17,504 bases of DNA, taken from contig PJAB01001078.1 of the NCBI GenBank assembly GCA_002887195.1, forward strand, positions 1-17,504, in the 5' to 3' direction. The stretch comes from Chrysochromulina parva. Its lineage: Eukaryota; Haptophyta; Prymnesiales; Chrysochromulinaceae. Shown piece by piece: positions 6,976 through 13,851 of the stretch (position 1 is the first letter of the stretch; every line of letters starts with the position of its first letter). The notes under the pieces were generated by a model. It saw nothing but the letters and a program-made list of their open reading frames with translations. It did no database searches and had not been told where the DNA came from. The position numbers were made by a program, and so were the translations under genes.

Positions 6976-7492
6976 CTACTCTTCTGCATCTCTTCCCCGC
7001 TTGCGTTGTCCGGCGACCACACCAGCGGACTTTTTGACCTTGGCGCCGCCAGCGGCCGCGGCTGCGGGGGGACCCTTAGTAGTGGCCGCTCCCCCTGCTG
7101 CCGCTCCTGCTGCTGCCGCACCGCTGCTCGCCGCTTGGGAGCTCGGGCTCGTCGTGGAGGATGAAGAGAACATGCGATCTGCCTCGCGAAAGCGGTTGAT
7201 TCGGCGGATAGCACCGCTACTCGCCTGTTTGCCCAGATATCCCTCCCAACCACGCAAAATGTTACCGTCTTTGACGGTCTCCTGCTCACGTATGCGTGAG
7301 AAAGACAGAAAAAAGCCCCGTTAGTGGAGTCATGATGAAGAGATAGCAAGGGATAGTGGCTGGGGCCGGGCGGGCGCGTGCCTGCAGGTACTCGCCCTCG
7401 AGCTCGTAGATTTGACGCTCGACTCGGCGCAGCTCCTCCTCAAGATTGCCCTTTTTCTCGAGGATTGCGGCCGCGGTCGATGTTGTCTCCAT
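6976..7492 (-). CDS. EAF6: Eaf6/MEAF6-type histone acetyltransferase complex subunit (two exons)
   Basis: Exons are 7492-7382 and 7281-6976 and encode 138 residues. Eaf6 is a small scaffold subunit of NuA4, HBO1 and MOZ/MORF acetyltransferase complexes in the nucleus. The protein starts METTSTAAAI and contains the family core: the helix LEEELRRVERQIYELEGEYL (residues 17-36), then GNILRGWEGYLGK (43-55) and RRINRFREADRMFSSSS (63-79). These align with human MEAF6 LERQIYAFEGSYLEDT, GNIIRGWDRYL and NRKFKEAERLFSKSS. The spacing from Tyr to GNI across the splice equals that in human, which fixes the intron. The Ala/Gly/Ser-rich tail ends in a basic KRGRDAEE. The first in-frame ATG is at 7492; the N-terminus is slightly short, so another upstream exon is possible. 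The gene is convergent with NBS1, and its 5' flank carries CACGTG motifs. Confidence 0.9.
7282..7381 (-). other. GC-AG intron in the Eaf6 gene
   Basis: Read on the minus strand the exon ends CTGCAG at 7382, the intron begins GCACGC and ends GTGAGCAG, and the next exon begins GAGACCGTC. It is phase 0 and 100 nt. No GT donor nearby preserves the conserved EYL-x5-GNI spacing, so a GC donor is the best reading. Confidence 0.8.
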
Positions 7493-7797
7493 TGTTTTTC
7501 GATTCACATTCACAGCCAACTACTGACCCTTTCTCAACTTTTTCGAGGAACCCCTGGGCCCACACACAGCACGCGGATCCAGAATGTTCTACTTGATGAA
7601 CGCAGACACGTGCCACGTGATCACGTGACACGTCACACAAGGGTTCAACTGTGTGATCTCCTTTCAGAGTGACACGTCACTGACAGTCACCATCATTCAC
7701 AGATGTTCACAGATCTCGTGCACTCCCTCACCCTTCCTCACGCGCCCGCTTGCCATGGGATGGCACCTGGGAGCGCAGTTTTGTCGAGCGCCAGCTT
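7493..7797 (-). promoter_or_regulatory. Eaf6 upstream region with clustered CACGTG and GTGAC-AC-GTCAC motifs
   Basis: This 305-bp stretch precedes the Eaf6 ATG and follows the 3' end of the next minus-strand gene. Three perfect CACGTG palindromes (E-box/G-box core) lie at 7607-7612, 7614-7619 and 7622-7627, about 115-135 bp upstream of the ATG. Two identical 12-mers, GTGACACGTCAC, follow at 7625-7636 and 7669-7680. CACGTG is bound by bHLH and bZIP factors in many eukaryotes; use here is inferred from clustering. Confidence 0.55.
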
Positions 7798-9150
7798 TCA
7801 TGTGCCCCTCCTGCGAGGCGGGGAGCGGACTGGCGCTGCCGCGGCGGGCTTGGCCTCCGACGACGGTGTTTCCATGCCCCTCCTGCTAGGCGACGAGCGG
7901 CACCTTGCTCGTCGTCCTTGAAGCGGGACGTCGCCATCGTCCTCGACGTCGTCCGGGTCTGATGAACCAGAATCGTGAGCTCGGACTACGGCGGAGTCAT
8001 CGATGGCGGCCGTGGCTTCCGCGTTGGCGGCCTCCGCGGTGGCGGCATCCGCGCCGCTGCTGGCGGAGGCAGCGCCACCGCCGGGATATGCGCGCAACCG
8101 CGAGCGGCTGCCGTTGAGTGGCAACTCCTCCCCATCGTTGTCCGATCCCGCTCCGACCTGTGAATAGCTCCGGCCTGTGAATAGCTCCGACCTGTGAATA
8201 GCTCCGGCCAAGTGCTCCGGCCTGTGAATAGCTCCGACCAAATACTCCAAGTGCTCCGGCCTGATGGCCTCCAAGCCTTCGTCGTCTTCTCCTCCACGAT
8301 CCTCAGCCTCATCTACAATCACCACGTCGGCCGTCACCGCATTTGCTGCCGCATGCATGGCCACATGATCGAAGGCAGAGTCGCCTGCAGGTGCGCCCTC
8401 CTCCTCCCGGTCGCCCTCCTCCTCCCGGTCGCCCTCCTCCTCGTCGCCCGCAGCGTCGTCCACAGCCAACGAGTCGGCGCCTTGCCCCTGGACGCGTCTC
8501 GCGTGGCCGTCTAGTTCGAGTTCTCGGCTCGATCTCTTGCGGCCCGCGTGGCTCGAGATTTGGAGCACGTCGCCCTCGGCTTTGCCCGCAGGCACTGTGA
8601 TGCGAGCCTCGAGGCCCCGGCCCATGGGTACGGTGAAGCAATCGCCGGCCTGCATGCCCACGGGCACAGTCAAGTAGAGCCGATCGGGATCGAAGCGCCC
8701 TTCGGCGCCCATTATTGGCACTGGCTTGGCAAAGTCGGGTGACAGCCCGAGCTTGCGCTGAATCGGCGTACAGCGTGCAAGGAAGGCTGACACAACGTCC
8801 TTCAAAGATTCGCTCTTAGCATAACTCAAGAGGCTTGGGTAGTAGATGCACGCTGGTTTCTGCCTGCGGTGCTTCGCCAAGCTCGTGCCACGCCAGCCGC
8901 AGCTCTCGTGCGTGCAGACATAGTAAATCAATTTGTAGCATTGCGTCTTTGGCTTGCGCTTGCCGATACCACCTCGTTGGCGCATACCGAATAGGAGCGC
9001 CGACGGGCCGACGTTGAGGCACACAGCGCCGTGGACCGCAGGCGGCACGCACGGAATCAGCCTCGGCGCGAGCTCGGCCTCCACGCGAGGATGTGGCGTG
9101 AGCACGGACGTCGAGGGCTTAAGAACGCCGATGTAAAGGGCGGCGGCCAT
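7798..9150 (-). CDS. Unidentified 450-residue protein with C2HC-like cluster and VPxGxxxGD repeats
   Basis: The first ATG is at 9150 (MAAALYIGVLKPS). An in-frame TTG at 9192 is not a likely start. Residues 56-70 are basic (MRQRGGIGKRKPKTQ), followed by YKLIYYVCTHESCGWRG and a possible zinc site C79-x4-C84-x9-H94-x6-C101. About 35 mixed residues later come two short repeats, LTVPVGMQAGDCFTV (160-174) and ITVPAGKAEGDVLQI (184-198), of the V-VP-G---GD type. From ~205 the protein is acidic, low-complexity and likely disordered: EEEGDR repeats, a HRPEHLAGA-type repeat from the 17-bp DNA array, then Ala- and Arg-rich segments. The ordered N-terminal half and disordered tail suggest a nucleic-acid-associated protein, but no family is recognised. 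A read-through intron may exist at 8158-8238; without it the protein would be 423 residues. It is divergent from the gene at 9376. Confidence 0.65.
   Translation of the reverse strand: MAAALYIGVLKPSTSVLTPHPRVEAELAPRLIPCVPPAVHGAVCLNVGPSALLFGMRQRGGIGKRKPKTQCYKLIYYVCTHESCGWRGTSLAKHRRQKPACIYYPSLLSYAKSESLKDVVSAFLARCTPIQRKLGLSPDFAKPVPIMGAEGRFDPDRLYLTVPVGMQAGDCFTVPMGRGLEARITVPAGKAEGDVLQISSHAGRKRSSRELELDGHARRVQGQGADSLAVDDAAGDEEEGDREEEGDREEEGAPAGDSAFDHVAMHAAANAVTADVVIVDEAEDRGGEDDEGLEAIRPEHLEYLVGAIHRPEHLAGAIHRSELFTGRSYSQVGAGSDNDGEELPLNGSRSRLRAYPGGGAASASSGADAATAEAANAEATAAIDDSAVVRAHDSGSSDPDDVEDDGDVPLQGRRARCRSSPSRRGMETPSSEAKPAAAAPVRSPPRRRGT
8150..8265 (-). repeat. Degenerate 17-bp tandem repeat with splice-like junctions; possible 81-nt intron
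   Basis: The plus-strand unit GCTCCGACCTGTGAATA recurs at 8150, 8167 and 8184, then in shortened or altered copies to about 8265. On the coding (minus) strand each unit reads GCTATTCACAG|GTCGGA or |GCCGGA, so almost every unit offers a pyrimidine-AG acceptor followed by GT or GC. A possible intron runs from the GT at 8238-8237 to the AG at 8159-8158 (81 nt, no stop, frame-neutral); both the intron and the following exon begin GTCGGAGC. It may instead be translated as HRPEHLAGAIHRS-type repeats. Confidence 0.6.
8396..8446 (-). repeat. 18-bp tandem repeat encoding EEEGDR
   Basis: Units at 8396-8413 and 8414-8431 are identical (CCCTCCTCCTCCCGGTCG on the plus strand), with a partial third unit to 8446. 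They encode an acidic EEEGDR-type repeat in the disordered part of the protein. Confidence 0.8.
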
Positions 9151-9375
9151 TCTCGAACGCGATCGCCTTGCTTCCGCGCCTGCCGCCCCCAAAGTCAGCG
9201 GCGAGCCGAGAAGCCTTATATTATATTAACTTTTGATTGCGACGTTCGAGTTGCGAGCGGTCTTCTCATTCGTGGGTCAACACCAGAAAACCACCTCGAG
9301 GAACTCCTCGAGGCGCCCAGGTTGCGCGGCTGCATTTTCCTCGCTCCGAGGCGGTTGGCCGTCCCAAGGCGGGCC
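9151..9375. promoter_or_regulatory. 225-bp divergent promoter with an AT-rich element
   Basis: It lies between the divergent ATGs at 9150 and 9376. In an otherwise GC-rich stretch, 9216-9234 reads TTATATTATATTAACTTTT, the clearest TATA-like sequence in the window, about 65 bp from the left start and 140 bp from the right start. A further in-frame plus-strand region from 9031 is open but low in quality, so I place the right gene's start at 9376. Confidence 0.5.
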
Positions 9376-12300
9376 ATGCCAGCAAACGCAAAGCCGCCCG
9401 TTGAGGCGCCACGGACTGGGGCCGTCCGCGGCATCACAAATCTGCAGGATTTCTTGGAGGTTCTCGGCAAACAAGCGCGTGCGTTTGGGTTCATTGCGAA
9501 GCGGGAGCTAGCTCTGCAGCAAGCGGCACGCGACGGCCAGGAGCACACCCTTCTCCCGCAGCAGACCGGGCAGAAGCTCTCGGATGAGACGATGGACATC
9601 GTGAAGCAATGGGTCCAGTTGAAGACGGACGGCGTGACAGGCCCAGTGCTCGATCGAGCGCACATAGCGGCCGAGGCGGTGGCAGCCCAGGCCCACGCGG
9701 ACGCGCTACGCTCCAAGTGGCTCAAGGTCAAGCAAACGGGCAGCGTCCATTCCTCCACCACCGTCGCCGCCTCCGCCGCCGCCTCCACCTACGAGGCGAT
9801 CCAGGCTTTCGAGGAGTGCCGGGCGGCAACCGCTGATTACGCGGCGACCGCGATGCGCGCGTGCAAGTTGATGTCGATGCCGCTCCCCGCCTCGGTCGTC
9901 CCCCCAGGCAAGCCGTTTGCTGGTCGCGACAGCGAGCTGAGCGCGTATCTGAAGCAGTGCGATGTGATGCGGAGCAAGGCGGCCGAGTACGACAATGATG
10001 CCGCCACGTCCGTTCGCGTGTTTGTTGAGGCGGCGCTCAAGCGCGTGGCGACGCTGGCCCACGAGCGCGAGGAGGCGGTGCGCACGAGCGGCGATGCCGT
10101 GATGCCGCGGTCGCTCGAGCGGCGGCACGTGTACCCGTCTTCGATGGTCTCCGCTCAAGAGATGCAGGGCAAGGAGATGGCTCGGCAGGCCGCAATCCTC
10201 TCTGACAAGCTGCACGAGATGTCTCTCGAAGCTCGGGTCTCGACGAAACCCGACACGCGCTCTCTGACGCGGTTCGGGTCCAATATTTTGAATCCCCATA
10301 TCAGACACTCCGGGATGCAGCCCTCGGAGCCCGAGCCGCCCAAGCCGCGCGGCCAATTCTTGCCGAGGCTTGGACCGGTACCGCCCCCGCTCATGCCGTC
10401 CATGGGCGGCGGCGGCGGCCCTTCCACAGGCGGCGGCCCTTCCACAGGCGGCCGCGCTTATCCTTCCACAGGCGGCGGCCCTTCCACAGTAGGCCGCGCT
10501 TATCCTTCCACAGGCGGCGGCGACCATTCCATTTCAGGCAGCGAGGGTCCTTGCACCTCTCGGACGCTCGCCGCCACTGAGCCTGCTCCTCCTCCTCTGA
10601 TGACCTCTGAGGAAGCACGTGACGAACCCCAACAGGAGCTGCTCTCGGCGGGTGAGAGCGAAGCGCAGATGACCTTCAATGGGATTGTGCTCGCGTGCCC
10701 GTCGTTTTCCTCTTCCTCGGAGACATGGGAACAACGCCGGCAAAAACTGCGAGAATTCGGGCCCGAGACACCTGCCCCATTTCTTGGCGAGCAAACCCCT
10801 AGACTGCTGAAGGCGACACTCATGCGAGCTTTGGAACGAAAGTGGATGGGTGACGCGAAGTGTGCGTGGGATGCGCTCGTCGTCGCTGACCCTACGGTGG
10901 CCGCCGAGTTCATGGCCACGAGGCCGACAGAGGAAGCTCGTGCATTGCGTGGCGCGATACACACCAGTTGGGGAGAAAGCGCCGCCACCACGGCAAGTCC
11001 CGCGCTGACCAGCCCTTCCTCCTTGGAGTATCGTCAGGTCGCCCATCGCGACGCCGGCAACGACGAGGACGAGGGCGACGAGGGCGGCGAGGGCAGCTGC
11101 GTGGGCGGCGGTGGTGCCTCATCGACTCCACAGGGAAAGAAGAAGAAGAAGAAGAAGAAGAAGAGCGGCGGCGGCGGCGGCGGCGGCGGCGCGGGTGGTG
11201 GTGACACCGGCATCGGCGGTGGTGGTAGTGGCGGCGACGGTGGCCAAGAACAACAGATTCTGCGAGCGGCGGAGTCGGCAATGGAGACACCATCGGGAGC
11301 CTCCATGTTGCCAAACAGCCCGCTGTTGCCCAGCCCCATCGCGGATAGCAGCGGCGCTGGGACAAGCGGTGCGGAAGCTGACGGCAGCGCTGTCGGAGGT
11401 AGTGGCATCCGAGACTCCAAAGCATTGGTCTCGATGGTGAATCGTGGGATGGCGCTTAGGTTGCAAGGCGACCTGGAGGGTGCGACGCATCTGCTCCGTG
11501 ACGTGCTCAAGGATTGCCTCGCCACCCTGGGAAATAGGCACCCTACCACGCTTATGGCGGAGTCGGAACTCGCGGTTACGCTCGGAGTCGGTAGCAAATG
11601 CCCATGGCGGCATTCGTCGCCCTTCGTCGGCCATTCGCCGGCCAATAGCGGCAGTGGCAGCGGCGGCGGTAGCAGTGGCGGCGGCGGGGGTGGGGCAGCC
11701 GAGGTGGGCCTGAGCGGGGTGGATCTCGACCGGCGCGAGATCGCGAGGTTCGAGACCCTCTTCCAGCATGGGAATGATGCAGGCTGGCTCGCTTTCAGCA
11801 GCCAGTCCGCGCGCTGGGTGCCTTTCAGTGTCGACCCGGAGATGCAACGCGCCTTTACCGACGGCTGTCGCCTCGGCAATGACAATGCTGAGGTGACGAA
11901 ATGGCTGCACCGCGCCGAGTCGTCGGTGGAGCTCTGGATCGTAAGACTCATCATGAAGAAGGAGAAGCGGCCCGATCTCTTTCGGTCTCTCGGTCGCGGG
12001 TGGATCTTGATCCATCTGTGGCGCGCGCAGAGCAAGTTCAAGTGGTGGTTCGAGTCGATCGACCGCGTGCTGCGCAACCACCAGGATGATATCTCGGCGA
12101 TTAAGCTCGACGAGCACTCGCTCGCCAAGTATACACGTGGGTACATGTGCCAGTCGGAGATCGTCTTCATGATGCGCGGCCTCGTCCCAAACGCCTTCTC
12201 GCCCACGATCTGCATCATGAAGCTCGCGTCGGACTACGTGCACAAGGACAAGTGGGGTGGGCAAGATGTGCAAAAGGCCATCATGACACCGATGCCAACG

Positions 12301-12570
12301 GACGCCGAGCGCCAAGCGCATGCGTGGAAAGTAGAGAAAGCAGGCGAGCGAAAGAAGAAGACGAGGCAACGCAAGGCTGAGGCCGCCATGGCGGCGCGCG
12401 AAGCGGCCGACAAGGAGGCTGGCGAGCGAGACGCGACCACCTTCGAGCAGCTCCTTGCGGAGTTCAAGGAGGAGGACGCCGCACGCGCCGAAGGGGCAGG
12501 TGCGGAGGAGGGCTCTGAGGCCTCTGGCGAGACGAGCAATCCAACTTTCGGTGACGACCCTGGCTTCTGA
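9376..12570 (+). CDS. Unidentified 1064-residue protein with TPR-like segment and conserved-looking C-terminal domain
   Basis: The chosen start is the ATG at 9376 (GGGCCATGC), where protein-like sequence begins; the frame is open further upstream but Arg-rich. Residues 1-330 are mostly helical (ITNLQDFLEVLGKQARAFG, ETMDIVKQWVQLK, DSELSAYLKQCDVMRSKAAEY). A Gly/Ser/Pro linker follows at about 335-385 with PSTGGG repeats. A second helical block lies around 450-530 (LKATLMRALERKWMGDAKCAWD). A low-complexity stretch holds nine lysines (588-596) and nine glycines. A TPR-like helix pair at about 684-728 (MALRLQGDLEGATHLLRDVL, LATLGNRHPTTLMAESELA) resembles kinesin-light-chain-type TPRs. After another Gly/Ser run, a Trp-rich domain at about 789-960 includes KRPDLFRSLGRGWILIHLWR and KFKWWFESIDRVLRNHQDD. 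The tail is a basic/acidic coiled segment ending GDDPGF. No catalytic motif or membrane helix is seen. The TPR and linkers suggest a scaffold; the family is unknown. Confidence 0.75.
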   Translation: MPANAKPPVEAPRTGAVRGITNLQDFLEVLGKQARAFGFIAKRELALQQAARDGQEHTLLPQQTGQKLSDETMDIVKQWVQLKTDGVTGPVLDRAHIAAEAVAAQAHADALRSKWLKVKQTGSVHSSTTVAASAAASTYEAIQAFEECRAATADYAATAMRACKLMSMPLPASVVPPGKPFAGRDSELSAYLKQCDVMRSKAAEYDNDAATSVRVFVEAALKRVATLAHEREEAVRTSGDAVMPRSLERRHVYPSSMVSAQEMQGKEMARQAAILSDKLHEMSLEARVSTKPDTRSLTRFGSNILNPHIRHSGMQPSEPEPPKPRGQFLPRLGPVPPPLMPSMGGGGGPSTGGGPSTGGRAYPSTGGGPSTVGRAYPSTGGGDHSISGSEGPCTSRTLAATEPAPPPLMTSEEARDEPQQELLSAGESEAQMTFNGIVLACPSFSSSSETWEQRRQKLREFGPETPAPFLGEQTPRLLKATLMRALERKWMGDAKCAWDALVVADPTVAAEFMATRPTEEARALRGAIHTSWGESAATTASPALTSPSSLEYRQVAHRDAGNDEDEGDEGGEGSCVGGGGASSTPQGKKKKKKKKKSGGGGGGGGAGGGDTGIGGGGSGGDGGQEQQILRAAESAMETPSGASMLPNSPLLPSPIADSSGAGTSGAEADGSAVGGSGIRDSKALVSMVNRGMALRLQGDLEGATHLLRDVLKDCLATLGNRHPTTLMAESELAVTLGVGSKCPWRHSSPFVGHSPANSGSGSGGGSSGGGGGGAAEVGLSGVDLDRREIARFETLFQHGNDAGWLAFSSQSARWVPFSVDPEMQRAFTDGCRLGNDNAEVTKWLHRAESSVELWIVRLIMKKEKRPDLFRSLGRGWILIHLWRAQSKFKWWFESIDRVLRNHQDDISAIKLDEHSLAKYTRGYMCQSEIVFMMRGLVPNAFSPTICIMKLASDYVHKDKWGGQDVQKAIMTPMPTDAERQAHAWKVEKAGERKKKTRQRKAEAAMAAREAADKEAGERDATTFEQLLAEFKEEDAARAEGAGAEEGSEASGETSNPTFGDDPGF
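10405..10522 (+). repeat. Short tandem repeats encoding PSTGGG / PSTGGRAY
   Basis: CCTTCCACAGGCGGC units recur between 10405 and 10522, some expanded with CGCGCTTAT (encoding RAY). They give the linker PSTGGGPSTGGRAYPSTGGG and variants. All changes preserve frame, which supports translation. Confidence 0.8.
11137..11190 (+). repeat. (AAG)9 followed by a GGC run (Lys9-Ser-Gly9)
   Basis: Nine AAG codons at 11137-11163 are followed by AGC and a run of GGC codons. The K9 stretch could serve as a nuclear-localisation-type basic patch and is a likely length-variable microsatellite. Confidence 0.85.
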
Positions 12571-13028
12571 GCAGGCTTCTGACGTGCCAACACGTGCGAT
12601 ACGGGAGCCATGGGTGGTGGGTGGTGAGTTTGGCCCATATGCGATATGGAATCATGGATACCCCCCAGAACATGGGGAAACGTGAACGTGATATCGATCT
12701 CTAATCGATCTCTTACATATGAGTAAATCGCCCATGCGCCATGGGATCTCCCTGGTTGAGATAGTAACGCCGTGACCCGCCCGGACTCGGGGTTTTGTGG
12801 TGTGCATCCCCGGTAGCAAGCCTCACGACGATACCAACATACCATAGGCATAGCCTCTCCGGTTGCCGCGCGCCGCGGTTTCTCGGGTCGTTCCTCGGCT
12901 GCGGCCACTGCTGCTGCTAACAGCGGCCCGATCGGTCTAAATATTTTTAATATTCGGGGCTGATTCCCCACAGTGACACATTCACATTCACGCAGGACCA
13001 GGCGCCCGCACTCACCCTTTGCTGGGGC
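12571..13028 (+). promoter_or_regulatory. 458-bp spacer: 3' flank of the TPR gene and promoter of the TVP-like gene
   Basis: No convincing coding frame is present; the long minus-strand frame here is continuous with the antisense of the preceding gene. The AT-rich block TAAATATTTTTAATATT at 12938-12954, 75-91 bp upstream of the next ATG, is the best core-promoter candidate. Around 12690-12720 there is a repeat of ATCGATCTC-like sequence (ATATCGATCTCTAATCGATC). Confidence 0.45.
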
Positions 13029-13451
13029 ATGGGTCTGTGCTCCAATGCCAGCCGGGCGCGCATTCTCTCACTGGGCACGTTCTGCTGTGCAGCCGTATGC
13101 GCAGCCGCCGTGGTCATTGATTTGTTTCGCATGTTTCCCAACTACCTGGGTGATGCGTTTCAGGCCTTTCTCGTCCACTTGTACGCCCTCGTATTCATTC
13201 TTCTGCTACTGATCAGCTCGCTGGTGCAGAACTCGTGGCTGCTTCGCCATTTCGGATTCCTTCAGTACTCCTCGGGCTCTGGGCTCTTCCTCATCTTTGT
13301 CGGTTCTCTGTGCTACTGGTACGCGGATATTCTCGGCCAGTATGGTGGAATCGCCTCCATGGTCTGGGGCGCGCTCATGGTCGTGTTTTCATGCGCTCAG
13401 CGGCACTCATACGGCACTCATACGGAGCCGCTGCTACTGCCCGCGGTATAA
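13029..13451 (+). CDS. Four-helix membrane protein of COPI-associated/TVP15-18 type
   Basis: The 140-residue protein is predicted to span a membrane four times: about 11-33 (RILSLGTFCCAAVCAAAVVI), 44-66 (FQAFLVHLYALVFILLLLIS), 82-98 (SGSGLFLIFVGSLCYWY) and 103-122 (IASMVWGALMVVF). The loop between helices 2 and 3 ends in NSWLLRHFGFLQYSSGSGLFLIFVG. This resembles the F-F-y-GRGLFYIFLG pattern of COPI-associated and Golgi TVP proteins as I recall them; the GSGLF-IF-G portion is the most telling. Such proteins sit in Golgi/ER membranes and associate with vesicle traffic. Length and topology fit the family. The tail (SCAQRHSYGTHTEPLLLPAV) is short and hydrophilic-to-neutral. The start has a moderate context. 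Assignment is from pattern recall and could be another small tetraspan family. Confidence 0.7.
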   Translation: MGLCSNASRARILSLGTFCCAAVCAAAVVIDLFRMFPNYLGDAFQAFLVHLYALVFILLLLISSLVQNSWLLRHFGFLQYSSGSGLFLIFVGSLCYWYADILGQYGGIASMVWGALMVVFSCAQRHSYGTHTEPLLLPAV

Positions 13452-13574
13452 CATGCTGCACGGGCGGGCCCGAAGGCGCTATTGCTATTCGGCGTGTGTT
13501 GAGGGTACGGTCGCTGCCTTGCTGCTCGCGCTGCTTTGCCGCGTCGACACCAACATGAGCCTGTGGCTGATCCC

Positions 13575-13820
13575 ATGCAGCGCCCTGGTAGACGAGGGCG
13601 CAGGCACTCAGAAGAAGATCGAAACGTCGAGAGCAGCGCGCGCGCGCAGAATGGCAGTCACGCCGTGCTTACCGCCCTAGAGAGCATTCGTGACAGTCTC
13701 TCTGTGAGGAACCGCGCGCGGCGAGGACCTTTTGCAGTCCTGCAGTCCCTGCTGCGCAGCAACTCGCGCGCGACCTGTGCACCACACCCAACGCGGTATC
13801 CTCTCCACCTGAGGCTGTGG

Positions 13821-13851
<31 letters not shown>

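Noticed and set aside
8150..8446. CRISPR-like or transposon-end repeat array
   Set aside because: Units are 17-18 bp, contiguous without spacers, and lie in a eukaryotic coding region; no mobile-element gene is nearby.
9031..9375. N-terminal extension of the TPR-like protein from an upstream ATG at 9031
   Set aside because: The extra 115 residues are Arg-rich, run antisense into the start of the divergent gene and cross the AT-rich promoter block.
11034..12369. Two long minus-strand open frames opposite the TPR-like gene
   Set aside because: They are Pro/Ser/Arg-rich with long poly-Leu and poly-Phe or poly-Pro runs that simply mirror the AAG and GGC runs of the plus-strand gene.
12234..12971. 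245-codon minus-strand frame across the end of the TPR-like gene and the spacer
   Set aside because: Half is antisense of the plus-strand gene; the rest has no recognisable motif and no promoter context.
13297..13680. Plus-strand frame overlapping the membrane-protein gene and its 3' flank
   Set aside because: It is out of frame with the four-helix protein and Arg/Cys-rich; the better coding signal downstream is in the frame used for the tentative exon at 13575.
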